From Microbispora rosea subsp. aerata (GTDB taxonomy: Bacteria; Actinomycetota; Actinomycetes; Streptosporangiales; Streptosporangiaceae), in the NCBI RefSeq assembly GCF_014647835.1, contig NZ_BMPY01000024.1, positions 45,772 to 109,771 of the forward strand: a DNA stretch of 64,000 nucleotides, given 5' to 3'. The notes below the pieces were generated by a model. It did not search any database and was not told the DNA's origin. It was given only the letters and a program-made list of their open reading frames with translations. Made by a program: the position numbers and the translations under genes. Within the stretch, counting starts at the first letter, position 1; each line of letters starts with the position of its first letter. This document shows positions 56,322-64,000 of this stretch, in pieces.

Positions 56322-57284
56322 ATGCGCGCAGCGCAGATCGTGGAACCGGGCAGGCCGCCGCTGGTGGCCGACCTGCCCGTGCCCGTCGCCGGGCCCGGCG
56401 AGACCCTGGTCGAGGTCGGCGCCGCGCCCATCACGCCGCTCGACCTGCTCTGCGCGAGCGGCACGTCCTACTTCGGCAGGCCCGGCACGCCGTACGTGCC
56501 GGGGGTGCAGGGGGCCGGCGTCGCGGACGGGCGGCCGGTGTGGTTCGCGACCTCGGCCGGGATGGCCCCCGGCGACGGCAGCATGGCCCAGGTGGCGGCG
56601 GTGCACCCGCGCGATCTCGTCGAGCTGCCCGCGGGAGCCGACCCGATCGCGGTCGCCGCGCTCGGGCTTTCCGCCGTCGCCGCGCACATGGCGCTGACGT
56701 GGCGCGGTGAGCTCGCCCCCGGCGAGCAGGTGGTGGTGCTCGGGGCGGGCGGCGTCGTCGGGCAGGCCGCCGTGCAGCTCGCGCGCGTCGCCGGGGCCCG
56801 CAGGGTCGTCGCGGGCGCCCGCTCCCCCGCCGCGCGGGAACGCGCCCGGAAGGCGGGCGCGGACGCCGTGGTGGCGCTCGACACCGACGACGTGGCCGCC
56901 TTGACGGCCCGCTTCGCCGAGGCCTGCGACGGCCCCGCCGACCTGGTGCTCGACCCGCTGTTCGGCGCGCCCGCCGCTGCAGCCGCCCGCGCCCTGCGGC
57001 CGGGGGGACGGCTGGTCAACCTCGGCTCCTCGGCCGACGAGACCTGCCCGATCGACTCCTCCACGCTGCGCGGCAAGTCGTTGCGGCTGCTCGGATACAC
57101 CAACAACGAGCTGACTCCCGAGCAGCGGGCCGCCGCGATCGTCCACGTCGCCGAGCAGTCCATGGCCGGGCGGCTGTCCGTCGCGTACGAGACCGTGCCG
57201 CTGGAGGACGCCGGGGCGGCCTGGCAGCGTCAGGCCACCGGCTCCGCGTCCGGCAGGATCGTGCTCGTCCCGGGGGCCGCCTGA
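56322..57284 (+). CDS. Quinone-oxidoreductase-like medium-chain dehydrogenase
   Basis: 320-residue NADPH-binding MDR protein without the structural zinc loop. Seen are ITPLDLLCASGTSYFGRPG, the Rossmann motif VVVLGAGGVVGQAAVQLARV, VLDPLFGAPAAAAARAL and GRLVNLGSSADE. It reduces quinones or activated alkenes. The ATG at 56322 is preferred because GAGGAGGG then sits six bases upstream; an ATG two codons earlier is too close. It may process a product of the adjacent ring-cleavage genes. Confidence 0.88.
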   Translation: MRAAQIVEPGRPPLVADLPVPVAGPGETLVEVGAAPITPLDLLCASGTSYFGRPGTPYVPGVQGAGVADGRPVWFATSAGMAPGDGSMAQVAAVHPRDLVELPAGADPIAVAALGLSAVAAHMALTWRGELAPGEQVVVLGAGGVVGQAAVQLARVAGARRVVAGARSPAARERARKAGADAVVALDTDDVAALTARFAEACDGPADLVLDPLFGAPAAAAARALRPGGRLVNLGSSADETCPIDSSTLRGKSLRLLGYTNNELTPEQRAAAIVHVAEQSMAGRLSVAYETVPLEDAGAAWQRQATGSASGRIVLVPGAA

Positions 57285-57318
57285 GCCTCCCGCGGTGTCC
57301 CCTGCCCTCGATTCCCCT

Positions 57319-57471
57319 GCCCTCGATCTCGGCTCGGCGAAGACCGTGGGACGGGTGATCCTGCGCTGGGAGACCGCCCACGGCTCGTCGTACCGGATCC
57401 GGACCTCGGCGGACGGCTCCGCCTGGACCACCGTCGCGCAGACGGCGACGGGCGACGGCGGGGCGGACAAG
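57319..57471 (+). pseudogene. Fragment of an F5/8 type C (discoidin/CBM32) domain
   Basis: The sequence ALDLGSAKTVGRVILRWET followed by SYRIRTSADGSAWTTVAQTATGDGG matches the beta-sandwich core of F5/8C domains found at the ends of secreted glycosidases. Nothing upstream or downstream belongs to such an enzyme, and the frame degrades into Arg/Gly-rich sequence after 57471. It is the remains of a larger secreted protein gene lost by deletion. Confidence 0.65.
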
Positions 57472-57547
57472 CGTCACGGCGCCCCATCCGGCCTTCGCGG
57501 GAGACGGCGAGCGGCGGCGGGCACCCGGGTGGGGCTTCCGATGCCGG

Positions 57548-58348
57548 TCAGGAGGCGGTGACCTGGGGAATCGACTCGTAGAGCGCCCAGTCGGCGCTGA
57601 TCGCCCCGGCGGTCTTCAGCAGCAGCGGCAGGTGTTCCTCGGTGAGCTTCTCCATCGAGGTCTCGGCGGCGTGGCAGTTGATGTTCACGGCCGCGATGAC
57701 GTTGCCGGAGCCGTCGCGCAGCGGCGCGGCCGCCGACCTGATCCCGAGGGCGAGCTGCTCGTCGGTCACCGCCCAGCCCTTCGCCCGCACCTCGCGCAGC
57801 ATCGCGTCGCGTTCCTGCGGGGTCGGCCGCCACCGCGGCTCGATGCCCGACCGGCTCGGCTCGGCCAGCGCCCGCTCCAGCTCGTCCGGTGGCAGCGCGG
57901 CCAGCAGCACCTTGCCCAGGGACGTCTGGAGCGCGGGGAACCGCGTCCCGATCTGCACCGAGAGCGCGACGATCTTCGGCACGGCCACGCGGGCCACGTA
58001 CACGATGTCGGACCCGTCGAGCTGGGCGATCGACGACGACTCGTGCGTCTGGGCGACAAGCCGTTCCAGGTGCGGCCGGGCCACCTCCCACAGGCCCATC
58101 GAGCGGACGTAGGAGACGCCGAGTTCGAGCACCCGCGGGGTCAGCGCGAAACCGCCCTGCGCCGCGCGGGCGTACCCCAGCTCCTGCAGCGTGAGCAGGA
58201 TGCGCCGCGCGGTGGGCCGGGCCAGGCCGGTCGCCGCCGCCACCTCGGTCAGGGACATCACCGGCCGCCCCGGCTGGAACGCCCTGATGACATCGAGGCC
58301 GCGCGCGAGCGCCTCGATGAAGTCAGGTCCAGTGTCGCCTCGTGCCAT
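57548..58348 (-). CDS. IclR family regulator (PcaR/PobR-like)
   Basis: 266 residues: N-terminal winged helix (LARGLDVIRAFQPGRPVMSLTEVAAATGLARPTARR as two blocks) and a C-terminal effector domain with RVAVPKIVALSVQIGTRFPALQTSLGKVLLA and AAVNINCHAAETSMEKL. This subgroup includes regulators of aromatic catabolism such as PcaR and PobR, fitting the adjacent dioxygenase genes. The ATG at 58348 has GGAAGAGG five bases upstream. The palindrome at 58502 is a possible autoregulatory site. Confidence 0.92.
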   Translation of the reverse strand: MARGDTGPDFIEALARGLDVIRAFQPGRPVMSLTEVAAATGLARPTARRILLTLQELGYARAAQGGFALTPRVLELGVSYVRSMGLWEVARPHLERLVAQTHESSSIAQLDGSDIVYVARVAVPKIVALSVQIGTRFPALQTSLGKVLLAALPPDELERALAEPSRSGIEPRWRPTPQERDAMLREVRAKGWAVTDEQLALGIRSAAAPLRDGSGNVIAAVNINCHAAETSMEKLTEEHLPLLLKTAGAISADWALYESIPQVTAS

Positions 58349-58501
58349 GAACGCCTCTTCCGCTCGAACTCGCCGAGTCAACTTTAGACCCCGCCGACGG
58401 CTGGCTGTCCGCCTGTCGGCGGTCCGCGGAGCCGAAGACGCCCAGCGTCACGTCGCCGTGACGCGCCCGTCGACGAAGCCACGCTCTTGTATGACCACCA
58501 T

Positions 58502-58517
58502 GCGGACCCGTGTCCGC
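58502..58517. promoter_or_regulatory. Palindromic candidate operator, copy 2 (GCGGAC-N4-GTCCGC)
   Basis: Perfect 6-4-6 inverted repeat GCGGAC-CCGT-GTCCGC, 154 bp upstream of iclR and 130 bp upstream of the esterase gene. It shares the core CGGAC-N4-GTCCG with 52721-52736. Further CGGAC half-sites lie closer to iclR. Confidence 0.5.
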
Positions 58518-58646
58518 TTTTGCCGTACGCTCACGACGCCCATGACAGGACGGTGAGAAGTGTGTCCGGCGGCCATGTCGGCAGGACGGCCGGAGCCCTA
58601 CCGTGCGCGGAAAGGATCGGTGCGCCAGGTCATCCGAGGAGCCCCC

Positions 58647-59918
58647 ATGGTCACGCCCTTCCCCGCACGGCCGCCGCGAGCGGCCCTCGCCCTCACGACC
58701 CTCCTGCTCGTCCTGGCCGGCCTGGTCGGCACGGCCCTGATCACCCCGCCCGCGCGGGCCGCCTCGCTGACGCAGGTCGGCTCGTTCGGATCCAACCCCG
58801 GCAATCTGGCGATGTACGCCTACCGCCCGGACGGCCTGCCCGCCGGGCGGCCTCTCGTCGTGCTCCTGCACGGCTGCACCCAGAACGCGAACGGCTACTT
58901 CGCCAACTCGGGGTGGCGCAAGTATGCCGACCAGTGGGGCTTCGCTCTGGTGCTGCCGCAGACCTCCAGCGCCAACAACGCGTCGAGCTGCTTCAACTGG
59001 TTCCAGACCGGCGACACCACCAGGGGGCAGGGTGAGGCCGCGTCCATCCGCGCCATGGTGGCGTACGCGGTCGCCAACTATGGGACCGACCCCTCGCGGG
59101 TCTACGTGTCGGGGCTGTCGGCGGGCGGGGCGATGTCGGCCGTCATGCTGGCGACGTACCCAGACGTCTTCGCCGCCGGGTCGATCGCGGCCGGCCTGGC
59201 CTACCGCTGCGCGAGCAGCCTGATCGAGGCGTCCGGCTGCCAGTACGGCCCGACCAGCAGGACCCCGCAGCAGTGGGGTGACCTGGTGCGGAACGCCTAC
59301 CCCGGCTACCGGGGGCCGTATCCGCGGGTGGCCGTCTGGCAGGGCCAGTCCGACTACACGGTCGTCCCCGCCAACGGCGTCCAGTTGCGCGACCAGTGGA
59401 CGAACGTGCGGGGCGTCTCCCAGACTCCCGCCGCCACCCGGTCGCTCACCGGCGGCACCACGCTCAAGGTGTACGGCGACGACGACGTGCGCCTCTACGA
59501 GATCAGCGGCATGGGCCACGGCCTGCCGGTCGATCCGGGCGGCGCAGGCGACCAGTGCGGCGTCACCGCGGCGTACTTCCTCGACACCATCTGCTCGGCC
59601 TACCACGACGCCCGGTTCTTCGGCCTCGACGGCGGTGCCCAGCCCAGCCCCACCGTCACACCCACCGCCACACCCACCGTCACGCCCAGCCCCTCGCCGA
59701 GCGCCATGCCCACCGTCACGCCGAGCGCCACGCCGCCGGGCACGTGCGTGCGGGCCAGCAACTACGCCCACACCATCGCCGGGCGGGCCTACCAGTCCGG
59801 CGGCTACACCTTCGCGAAGGGGTCGAACGACGCGATGGGCCTGTGGAACACCTTCACCACTCACTCGCTGCGCCAGACCGGCCCGGACTACTGGGTGCTC
59901 GCCGACGGTCAGTGCTGA
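58647..59918 (+). CDS. Secreted PHB depolymerase/feruloyl esterase-like enzyme
   Basis: 423 residues: signal peptide (about residues 1-40), an alpha/beta-hydrolase domain with PLVVLLHGCTQNANGYF, the nucleophile elbow VYVSGLSAGGAMSAVML and a late histidine in ISGMGHGLPVDPGG, then a Thr/Pro/Ser linker and a 55-residue C-terminal module (CVRASNYAHTIAGRAYQSGG) like those of extracellular PHB depolymerases and chitin-binding enzymes. It degrades polyesters or feruloylated polysaccharides outside the cell. ATG 58647 has GAGGAG upstream. Confidence 0.88.
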   Translation: MVTPFPARPPRAALALTTLLLVLAGLVGTALITPPARAASLTQVGSFGSNPGNLAMYAYRPDGLPAGRPLVVLLHGCTQNANGYFANSGWRKYADQWGFALVLPQTSSANNASSCFNWFQTGDTTRGQGEAASIRAMVAYAVANYGTDPSRVYVSGLSAGGAMSAVMLATYPDVFAAGSIAAGLAYRCASSLIEASGCQYGPTSRTPQQWGDLVRNAYPGYRGPYPRVAVWQGQSDYTVVPANGVQLRDQWTNVRGVSQTPAATRSLTGGTTLKVYGDDDVRLYEISGMGHGLPVDPGGAGDQCGVTAAYFLDTICSAYHDARFFGLDGGAQPSPTVTPTATPTVTPSPSPSAMPTVTPSATPPGTCVRASNYAHTIAGRAYQSGGYTFAKGSNDAMGLWNTFTTHSLRQTGPDYWVLADGQC

Positions 59919-60503
59919 CCCGCCGCGTTCCCTCCGGCCGTTCCCTCGTCTCTCCCCCGGCCGTGGTTGCCGGCCGTTCTCCCCCGGCTGTTCCTCTCGG
60001 CTGTGTTCCGCGCCCCGTGCCCGGCTCGTGCACGGGGCGCGCCCACGCGTCACCCGAAAGCCCAACGGCCGCGTGCCGAGCGCTCAAGCACACCCATCGG
60101 CAGCCCGGCGCGTGCCCGGGTGGCGGCCACGCGTCACACGACATCTCCCATCGGCGGCCCGCCAAGTGCCCAGGCACACCTGTCGGCCGCACGGCGGGAT
60201 GCTCAGGCAATCATCTTTCGCTACGCCGCCGACGCCGGGGGCACGCTCTCGCGCCGAGCGAGCCCGGCAAGCCCGGCGTTCACTGTCCGCAGCTCTTCTC
60301 ACGGTGACGACCGCCGTTCCGGATCGCGTTCGGCAGCCGACGGGAACGTCCCGCGCCTGGGGGTACGACAAGCCGGGGGACCAGATTCGCCTCGACGCAC
60401 CGGTCACGCGGCGACAGCTCACTGGGGATCGCGCCGCCGTCGGCACCGCAGGCGAGGCGGCGGGAAGGTCCTCCGCCGCCCGGACGTATGGAGGTGTTCG
60501 CGG
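59919..60503. other. Intergenic region, esterase to DUF305 gene
   Basis: 585 bp. It contains the terminator at 60009-60041, then about 150 bp of imperfect direct repeats built on CCACGCGTCAC and CATCGGCxGCCCG (60040-60205), then AT-richer sequence leading to the DUF305 gene. I see no convincing gene. Confidence 0.55.
60009..60041 (+). terminator. 12-bp-stem terminator after the esterase gene
   Basis: CGCGCCCCGTGC (60009-60020) pairs exactly with GCACGGGGCGCG (60030-60041) around a nine-base loop, 90 bp after the stop codon. Confidence 0.8.
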
Positions 60504-61121
60504 ATGAAGGGACGTGTTCTGCCGGTGGCCCTGCTGACGGCCGATCTGCTGGTCGGCGTGGGCGGCGCGTACGGCTCCGCCGCCTCGGCCGAGACGTTCC
60601 CGGTGCCGGGAACGCCCGCCACGACGGCACCGGCCACGCCTACCACCCCGGCACCGGCGGCCGACCACAACGACCAAGACGTCATGTTCGCCCAGATGAT
60701 GATCCCGCATCATCGCCAGGCGCTGGAGATGTCGAAGCTGGCCGAGAGCAGGGCGTCCGACCCTCGGGTCCTGCGTCTGGCCCGGCGCATCGCGGCCGCC
60801 CAGGCACCCGAGATCCAGACGATGAGCGGCTGGCTCACGGCCTGGGGCAAGCCGGTGCCCGGCGGGAGCTCCGCACCGGCGGGGCACCACGACATGCCTG
60901 GCATGATGTCTCCCGAGGAGATGAACCGGCTCGAAGGACTGTCCGGGCGGGCCTTCGACCGGGCCTTCCTCAGCATGATGATCCGGCACCATGAGGGAGC
61001 CGTGACCATGGCGCGGGACGAGCTGCGCGGTGGCGTCTACGAGCCGGCCCGGCGGCTGGCGGCCTCGATCGTCTCCAGCCAGTCGGCCGAGATCGCGGAG
61101 ATGAAGCGCCTGCTGGAATGA
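60504..61121 (+). CDS. Secreted DUF305 protein
   Basis: 205 residues: signal peptide (about residues 1-29), a Thr/Pro/Ala linker, then a ferritin-like helical DUF305 domain with two repeats of the Met/His motif, FAQMMIPHHRQALEMSKLA and FLSMMIRHHEGAVTMARDEL, separated by HHDMPGMMSPEEMNRLEGL. The paired histidines and methionines suggest copper or other metal binding; the biochemical role is unknown. The ATG at 60504 has GGAGGT eight bases upstream. Confidence 0.9.
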   Translation: MKGRVLPVALLTADLLVGVGGAYGSAASAETFPVPGTPATTAPATPTTPAPAADHNDQDVMFAQMMIPHHRQALEMSKLAESRASDPRVLRLARRIAAAQAPEIQTMSGWLTAWGKPVPGGSSAPAGHHDMPGMMSPEEMNRLEGLSGRAFDRAFLSMMIRHHEGAVTMARDELRGGVYEPARRLAASIVSSQSAEIAEMKRLLE

Positions 61122-61137
61122 GATCGACGTCAAGGGA

Positions 61138-61169
61138 TGCGAGCCGCCCCTCCTCCGCCATGGCTCGCA
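61138..61169 (+). terminator. Hairpin between DUF305 and HNH genes
   Basis: TGCGAGCC (61138-61145) pairs with GGCTCGCA (61162-61169) over a 16-base loop in the 59-bp gap between convergent genes, so it may serve both. Confidence 0.5.
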
Positions 61170-61180
61170 GCCTCCGGGTC

Positions 61181-63973
61181 TCATGGCCGCCGGGCTGTGC
61201 CGAGGCGGTGGTAGGTGAAGGCCCAGCGGTCTTTGCCGACCTTTCGGCGGGTGTAGCGCTCGGGGTGGCGGTAGCGGTCGCGGTTGTGGAACTGACACGC
61301 CGGTCCCAGCAGATTGAGGTCGGTCAGGCCGCCGCTGCTCCAGTTGTCGGCGTGGTCGATCTGGCACATGGTCGCCGGGAGGGGGCAGCCGTCGATCCAG
61401 CAGGTGGCGTAGCGGGTGAAGATCGCCCTGCGCTGGGCGGGGGTGGCGAGGCGGACCTTGCGGCCCATGTCGAGCACCTGCCCGTCGGTGTCCATGACGA
61501 TCCGCACGAGGGTGGAGGTGCGGGCCAGGCGGTGCACGCTGGAGACGGGCAGCACCTGCCCGGTGGCCAGCAGCAACCCCGGCACCACCCCCAGCCCCAA
61601 TCCAGCCGATCCAGGCCCCGATCCACGCGGCGATCCAGGCGCCGACCCCGGCCCATGCGGGATCTCCCCCGCAGGTTGAGGCCCAGCGTGGGTGTGATGG
61701 GCACAGGTATCCCCGGGAGGATCGGGTGACCACCACTCACCCCACCGCGACCTTCCTGAGCGCGGCCCATACCCCTGCGTGTCCCTTTGCCGCCGATTGC
61801 TCTCGGCGTCAGTCGCGGGCACAGCGGCCCGGCGGCCCTGCCGGGCCGTCTCGCAGCCCCGGCCATCCTTGATGCCCTCAGTGGCCTCCGTGTCCTCAGC
61901 GGCTTCGATGTCTTCGTTCGCCTTGGTGTCCCGGGCGTCCTCCCGCCCTTCGCCACTGTCGAAGCGCTCGGCCTCGAAGGCCGCGGAGAGGTCAGCGCTC
62001 TGAGCGTGCCCAGCCTCAGGGCAGGCCGTATCGCGGCGACAGGTTTCGCGGCGGCCAGCGCTGCCAGAGTTCCCAGCAGTGGCGTCAGCGGCGAAGCCGT
62101 TTGCAGGGTCGGGGTGGTTCTCGGCGGCAGCGTCGGTTCCAGCATGGTCGGCGCTATCGGAACGCTCGGTCTCGAAGGTCGCGGAGCGGTCGGCGCTCCA
62201 GGCGTCCCTGGCTTTGGGGTGGGCCGTGGCGGGGTGGCAGGTCCCGTGGGTCCCGGGGCGGCCGACGCTGCCGGGGATCCCGGTGGCAGGGCGGCCGACG
62301 CTCTCGGGGCGGGCCGTGGCGGGATGCCCGGCCTCCGACCGGACGGCGCTCTCAACGAGCTCGCCCTCAGGGGCGCCGGTGCTTTCAGCACGCCCGGCTT
62401 CGGGGCGCTGCGTGGCGGGGCCGGTGGAAGCAGGGCTTCCGGCGGCAGGGTGGCCGGTGCTCTCCGAGTGGTCTGTGGCAGGGTCCCCGGCCTCGGGGCG
62501 GTCGGTGCTACCAGGACGCTCACCCTCAGGGTGGCCGGCGCTCTCGGCGTGCTCGGCTTCGGGGTCGCGGGCGGGGTGCTCCGTGGCGGGGTCGGCGGGC
62601 AGGGACTCGGCGCTGACCAGCACCAGGAGTTCGGTGACGATCTTGTCCTCCAGCAGGGCGATGAACGCATCGGCGTAGCGGACCCGCAACGGCCGATCGT
62701 CCCCCTCCGCCTTGGGCTTGGCATAGGCGTCCAGCAACGCCCGCAGCCGGGCCGCCGCCTCCCGGGGCAGATAGAACTCCCCCTCCATCCCGCCACCCGC
62801 ACCCGGCCGCACCCGCAGAAACCGCCGCCCGTAATCGGCCTGCTCGTCCCGTTCCTCGCCGTCGGGGTCGAGCACCGCCCGCAGATAGCGCCCGGCCTTT
62901 GCCACCTCCGCCGGGCCCGCCTTGAAAGCCAGCTCCAGCAGGATCGGCTCAGCCAAAGCGGCTTGCTCGTCGGTCAGCTGAGCGGTGGCGGTACATATGG
63001 CTTCCACCACCCCGGCCGCCAGATGCCCGGCGGCGAACGCCTCCCGCACCCGGGGCAGGCGGGCCAGCTCCACCGCCAAAGTGAGCAACCGGCCCGCCCC
63101 GGCTGTGGTCATCCCCGCACTGGTGCGCAACCAGGACCGGGTGGAGGCATGCCCATGCTGTTTCGCCTGCCCCGCCCGATGCACCCACTCCACCCGATCG
63201 GCCACAGCGCAGGTGATGCGATCCACGATGAACAGCAGCTCTTCCGCCTCGGCCATGCAGAGGTCCGCATCGCCGGGACACGGCGCCAAGGCCAGCGCCT
63301 GTGCCGGCTCACGAATGGAACCGATCAACACCCGCGACGACCGACCCCGGGCACCACCCCCACCAGCATCGCCATCCGCGTCGCCACCATTAGCGTCGGC
63401 ACCACCATGACCGGCACCGGCACCACCGGCACGATCGCTGCCGGCAGACGCGCCAGCACCCGCATCGCCATCCGCGACGCCTACACCAGCGTCGGCACCA
63501 ACACGACCGGCATGCGCGCCACCGGCATGCGCGCCACCGGCATGCGCGCCACCGGCATGGACACCACCGGCACGGTCGCCGTCGGCAGACGCGTCGGCAT
63601 CCCGCTCGCCGGTATCAGCACGGGCACCAGCGCGAGCGCCGGCACGTGTGCGATCATCGCCAGTCGCGTCGGCATTGGCGCGACCGGCGCCGGCAGCCGC
63701 GCCGTTGGCACGCCCGCCACGAGCGCGCTCGCGCTCACCACCGGACGTCGTGCCGCCGACGGTGAAGCCGTCCCCGTTGCGGGCAGCGGTAGCCGTGCCA
63801 TCGGCACAGCCGCCGCAACCGCCGGCACCGGCGCCGGCCCTGTGATCGGCGACGGTGGCATCCTGGGCAGCGTTGCCGATCACTAGGGCACCCTCTTTCT
63901 CGCGGGCAGTGGCAAGCTGCTCGTGAAGGGGACTCGGCGGGAGCCGGGGTGACGGCCTGTTTTGATCGCCCAT
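61181..63973 (-). CDS. DUF222/HNH (13E12-type) nuclease-like protein with large low-complexity inserts
   Basis: 930 residues, far above the usual 400-550. Residues 1-215 are Gly/Ala/Asp/Arg-rich with GGAHA units. Residues of about 225-450 are the DUF222 helical domain (CMAEAEELLFIVDRITCAVADRVEWVH). Residues of about 460-790 are a second low-complexity insert (Glu/Ser/Pro/Ala/His). The C-terminus is an HNH nuclease with RYATCWIDGCPLPATMCQIDH, WSSGGLTDLNLLGPACQFHNR. This actinobacterial family (13E12 repeats of mycobacteria) is multicopy and of unclear role. The ATG at 63973 is poorly supported; the true start may be internal. Confidence 0.8.
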   Translation of the reverse strand: MGDQNRPSPRLPPSPLHEQLATAREKEGALVIGNAAQDATVADHRAGAGAGGCGGCADGTATAARNGDGFTVGGTTSGGERERARGGRANGAAAGAGRANADATGDDRTRAGARAGARADTGERDADASADGDRAGGVHAGGAHAGGAHAGGAHAGRVGADAGVGVADGDAGAGASAGSDRAGGAGAGHGGADANGGDADGDAGGGGARGRSSRVLIGSIREPAQALALAPCPGDADLCMAEAEELLFIVDRITCAVADRVEWVHRAGQAKQHGHASTRSWLRTSAGMTTAGAGRLLTLAVELARLPRVREAFAAGHLAAGVVEAICTATAQLTDEQAALAEPILLELAFKAGPAEVAKAGRYLRAVLDPDGEERDEQADYGRRFLRVRPGAGGGMEGEFYLPREAAARLRALLDAYAKPKAEGDDRPLRVRYADAFIALLEDKIVTELLVLVSAESLPADPATEHPARDPEAEHAESAGHPEGERPGSTDRPEAGDPATDHSESTGHPAAGSPASTGPATQRPEAGRAESTGAPEGELVESAVRSEAGHPATARPESVGRPATGIPGSVGRPGTHGTCHPATAHPKARDAWSADRSATFETERSDSADHAGTDAAAENHPDPANGFAADATAGNSGSAGRRETCRRDTACPEAGHAQSADLSAAFEAERFDSGEGREDARDTKANEDIEAAEDTEATEGIKDGRGCETARQGRRAAVPATDAESNRRQRDTQGYGPRSGRSRWGEWWSPDPPGDTCAHHTHAGPQPAGEIPHGPGSAPGSPRGSGPGSAGLGLGVVPGLLLATGQVLPVSSVHRLARTSTLVRIVMDTDGQVLDMGRKVRLATPAQRRAIFTRYATCWIDGCPLPATMCQIDHADNWSSGGLTDLNLLGPACQFHNRDRYRHPERYTRRKVGKDRWAFTYHRLGTARRP
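63511..63570 (-). repeat. Four 15-bp tandem units in the HNH gene
   Basis: CATGCGCGCCACCGG repeats exactly at 63511, 63526 and 63541, with a diverged fourth unit at 63556. On the minus strand they encode Gly-Gly-Ala/Val-His-Ala repeats in the N-terminal low-complexity region. The repeat is in frame and could vary between strains. Confidence 0.9.
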
Positions 63974-64000
63974 GAAGGGCCACTGTGATACCGCCGCCCC

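Noticed and set aside
63511-63570. CRISPR-like short repeats
   Set aside because: The 15-bp units are directly adjacent without spacers and encode in-frame amino-acid repeats, so this is a coding microsatellite.
61787-63886. Plus-strand open frame of about 700 codons opposite the HNH gene
   Set aside because: It is a shadow of the low-complexity inserts of the minus-strand gene, with no domain. The minus-strand frame contains clear DUF222 and HNH motifs.

Overview
This is a very GC-rich actinobacterial chromosome segment, continuous and gene-dense, with no rRNA, tRNA, CRISPR array or insertion sequence that I can see. The gene orders yebC-ruvC-ruvA-ruvB-yajC-secD-secF-apt and thrS-HIT-(...)-pgsA-patA-pimA are typical of Actinobacteria that make phosphatidylinositol mannosides. 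Together with the EF-G2, DUF3048, 13E12-type HNH and CarH/LitR-type carotenoid genes, this suggests a filamentous actinomycete, perhaps Streptosporangiales. That placement is inference from gene content only.

Region 1 (1-15031, almost all minus strand) is core genome: apt (partial), secF/secD/yajC (protein export), ruvBAC (Holliday-junction processing) with a near-perfect LexA/SOS box upstream of ruvC, an Eis-like acetyltransferase, yebC, pdxT and pdxS (PLP synthesis) separated by a marR gene, a DUF3048 lipoprotein, and the PIM operon pgsA-patA-pimA plus a LemA-like membrane protein. Region 2 (15284-27707) interrupts the usual thrS-HIT-pgsA series with three plus-strand genes (EF-G2, a GHL10-type secreted glycosidase, a membrane protein with a phosphatase-like ectodomain). 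It then continues with HIT, thrS, a phosphoketolase and its divergent MarR neighbour.

Region 3 (27801-39396) is a carotenoid island. It holds a MerR/B12-type regulator (LitR/CarH-like), an ECF sigma factor, a decayed DUF523-DUF1722 gene, crtI, crtB, a crtA-like monooxygenase, a GT2 glycosyltransferase, a second CrtI/CrtD-type desaturase and a CruF-type hydratase. Unexpectedly it also contains paralogues of the phospholipid enzymes PlsX and PlsY; the PlsY copy has non-canonical active-site motifs. I propose that the cluster makes an acyclic, oxygenated, glycosylated and possibly acyl-phosphate-acylated carotenoid. No GGPP synthase gene lies in the window.

Region 4 (39775-50726) is accessory and housekeeping: an aldo/keto reductase, an alpha/beta hydrolase, a glycogen-debranching-type enzyme, two secreted proteins with shared signal peptides and shared upstream DNA flanking a fasciclin lipoprotein, an orphan HicB-like protein, DUF2945/DUF3140/DUF4236 genes, a Cys-rich copper-storage-type protein, a MarR regulator and a low-complexity membrane-anchored protein.

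Region 5 (50884-58348) is a catabolic island. A divergent amidohydrolase faces an operon of a CaiB/BaiF CoA-transferase, a citryl-CoA-lyase-like protein with changed catalytic positions, and LigB/LigA-type extradiol dioxygenase subunits. A quinone-oxidoreductase-like gene and an IclR regulator follow. Palindromes with the core CGGAC-N4-GTCCG lie both at the operon promoter and upstream of iclR. An 85-bp tandem duplication lies in the divergent intergenic region. Region 6 (58647-63973) carries a secreted PHB-depolymerase/feruloyl-esterase-like enzyme, a DUF305 protein and a 930-residue DUF222/HNH nuclease-like protein swollen by low-complexity inserts.
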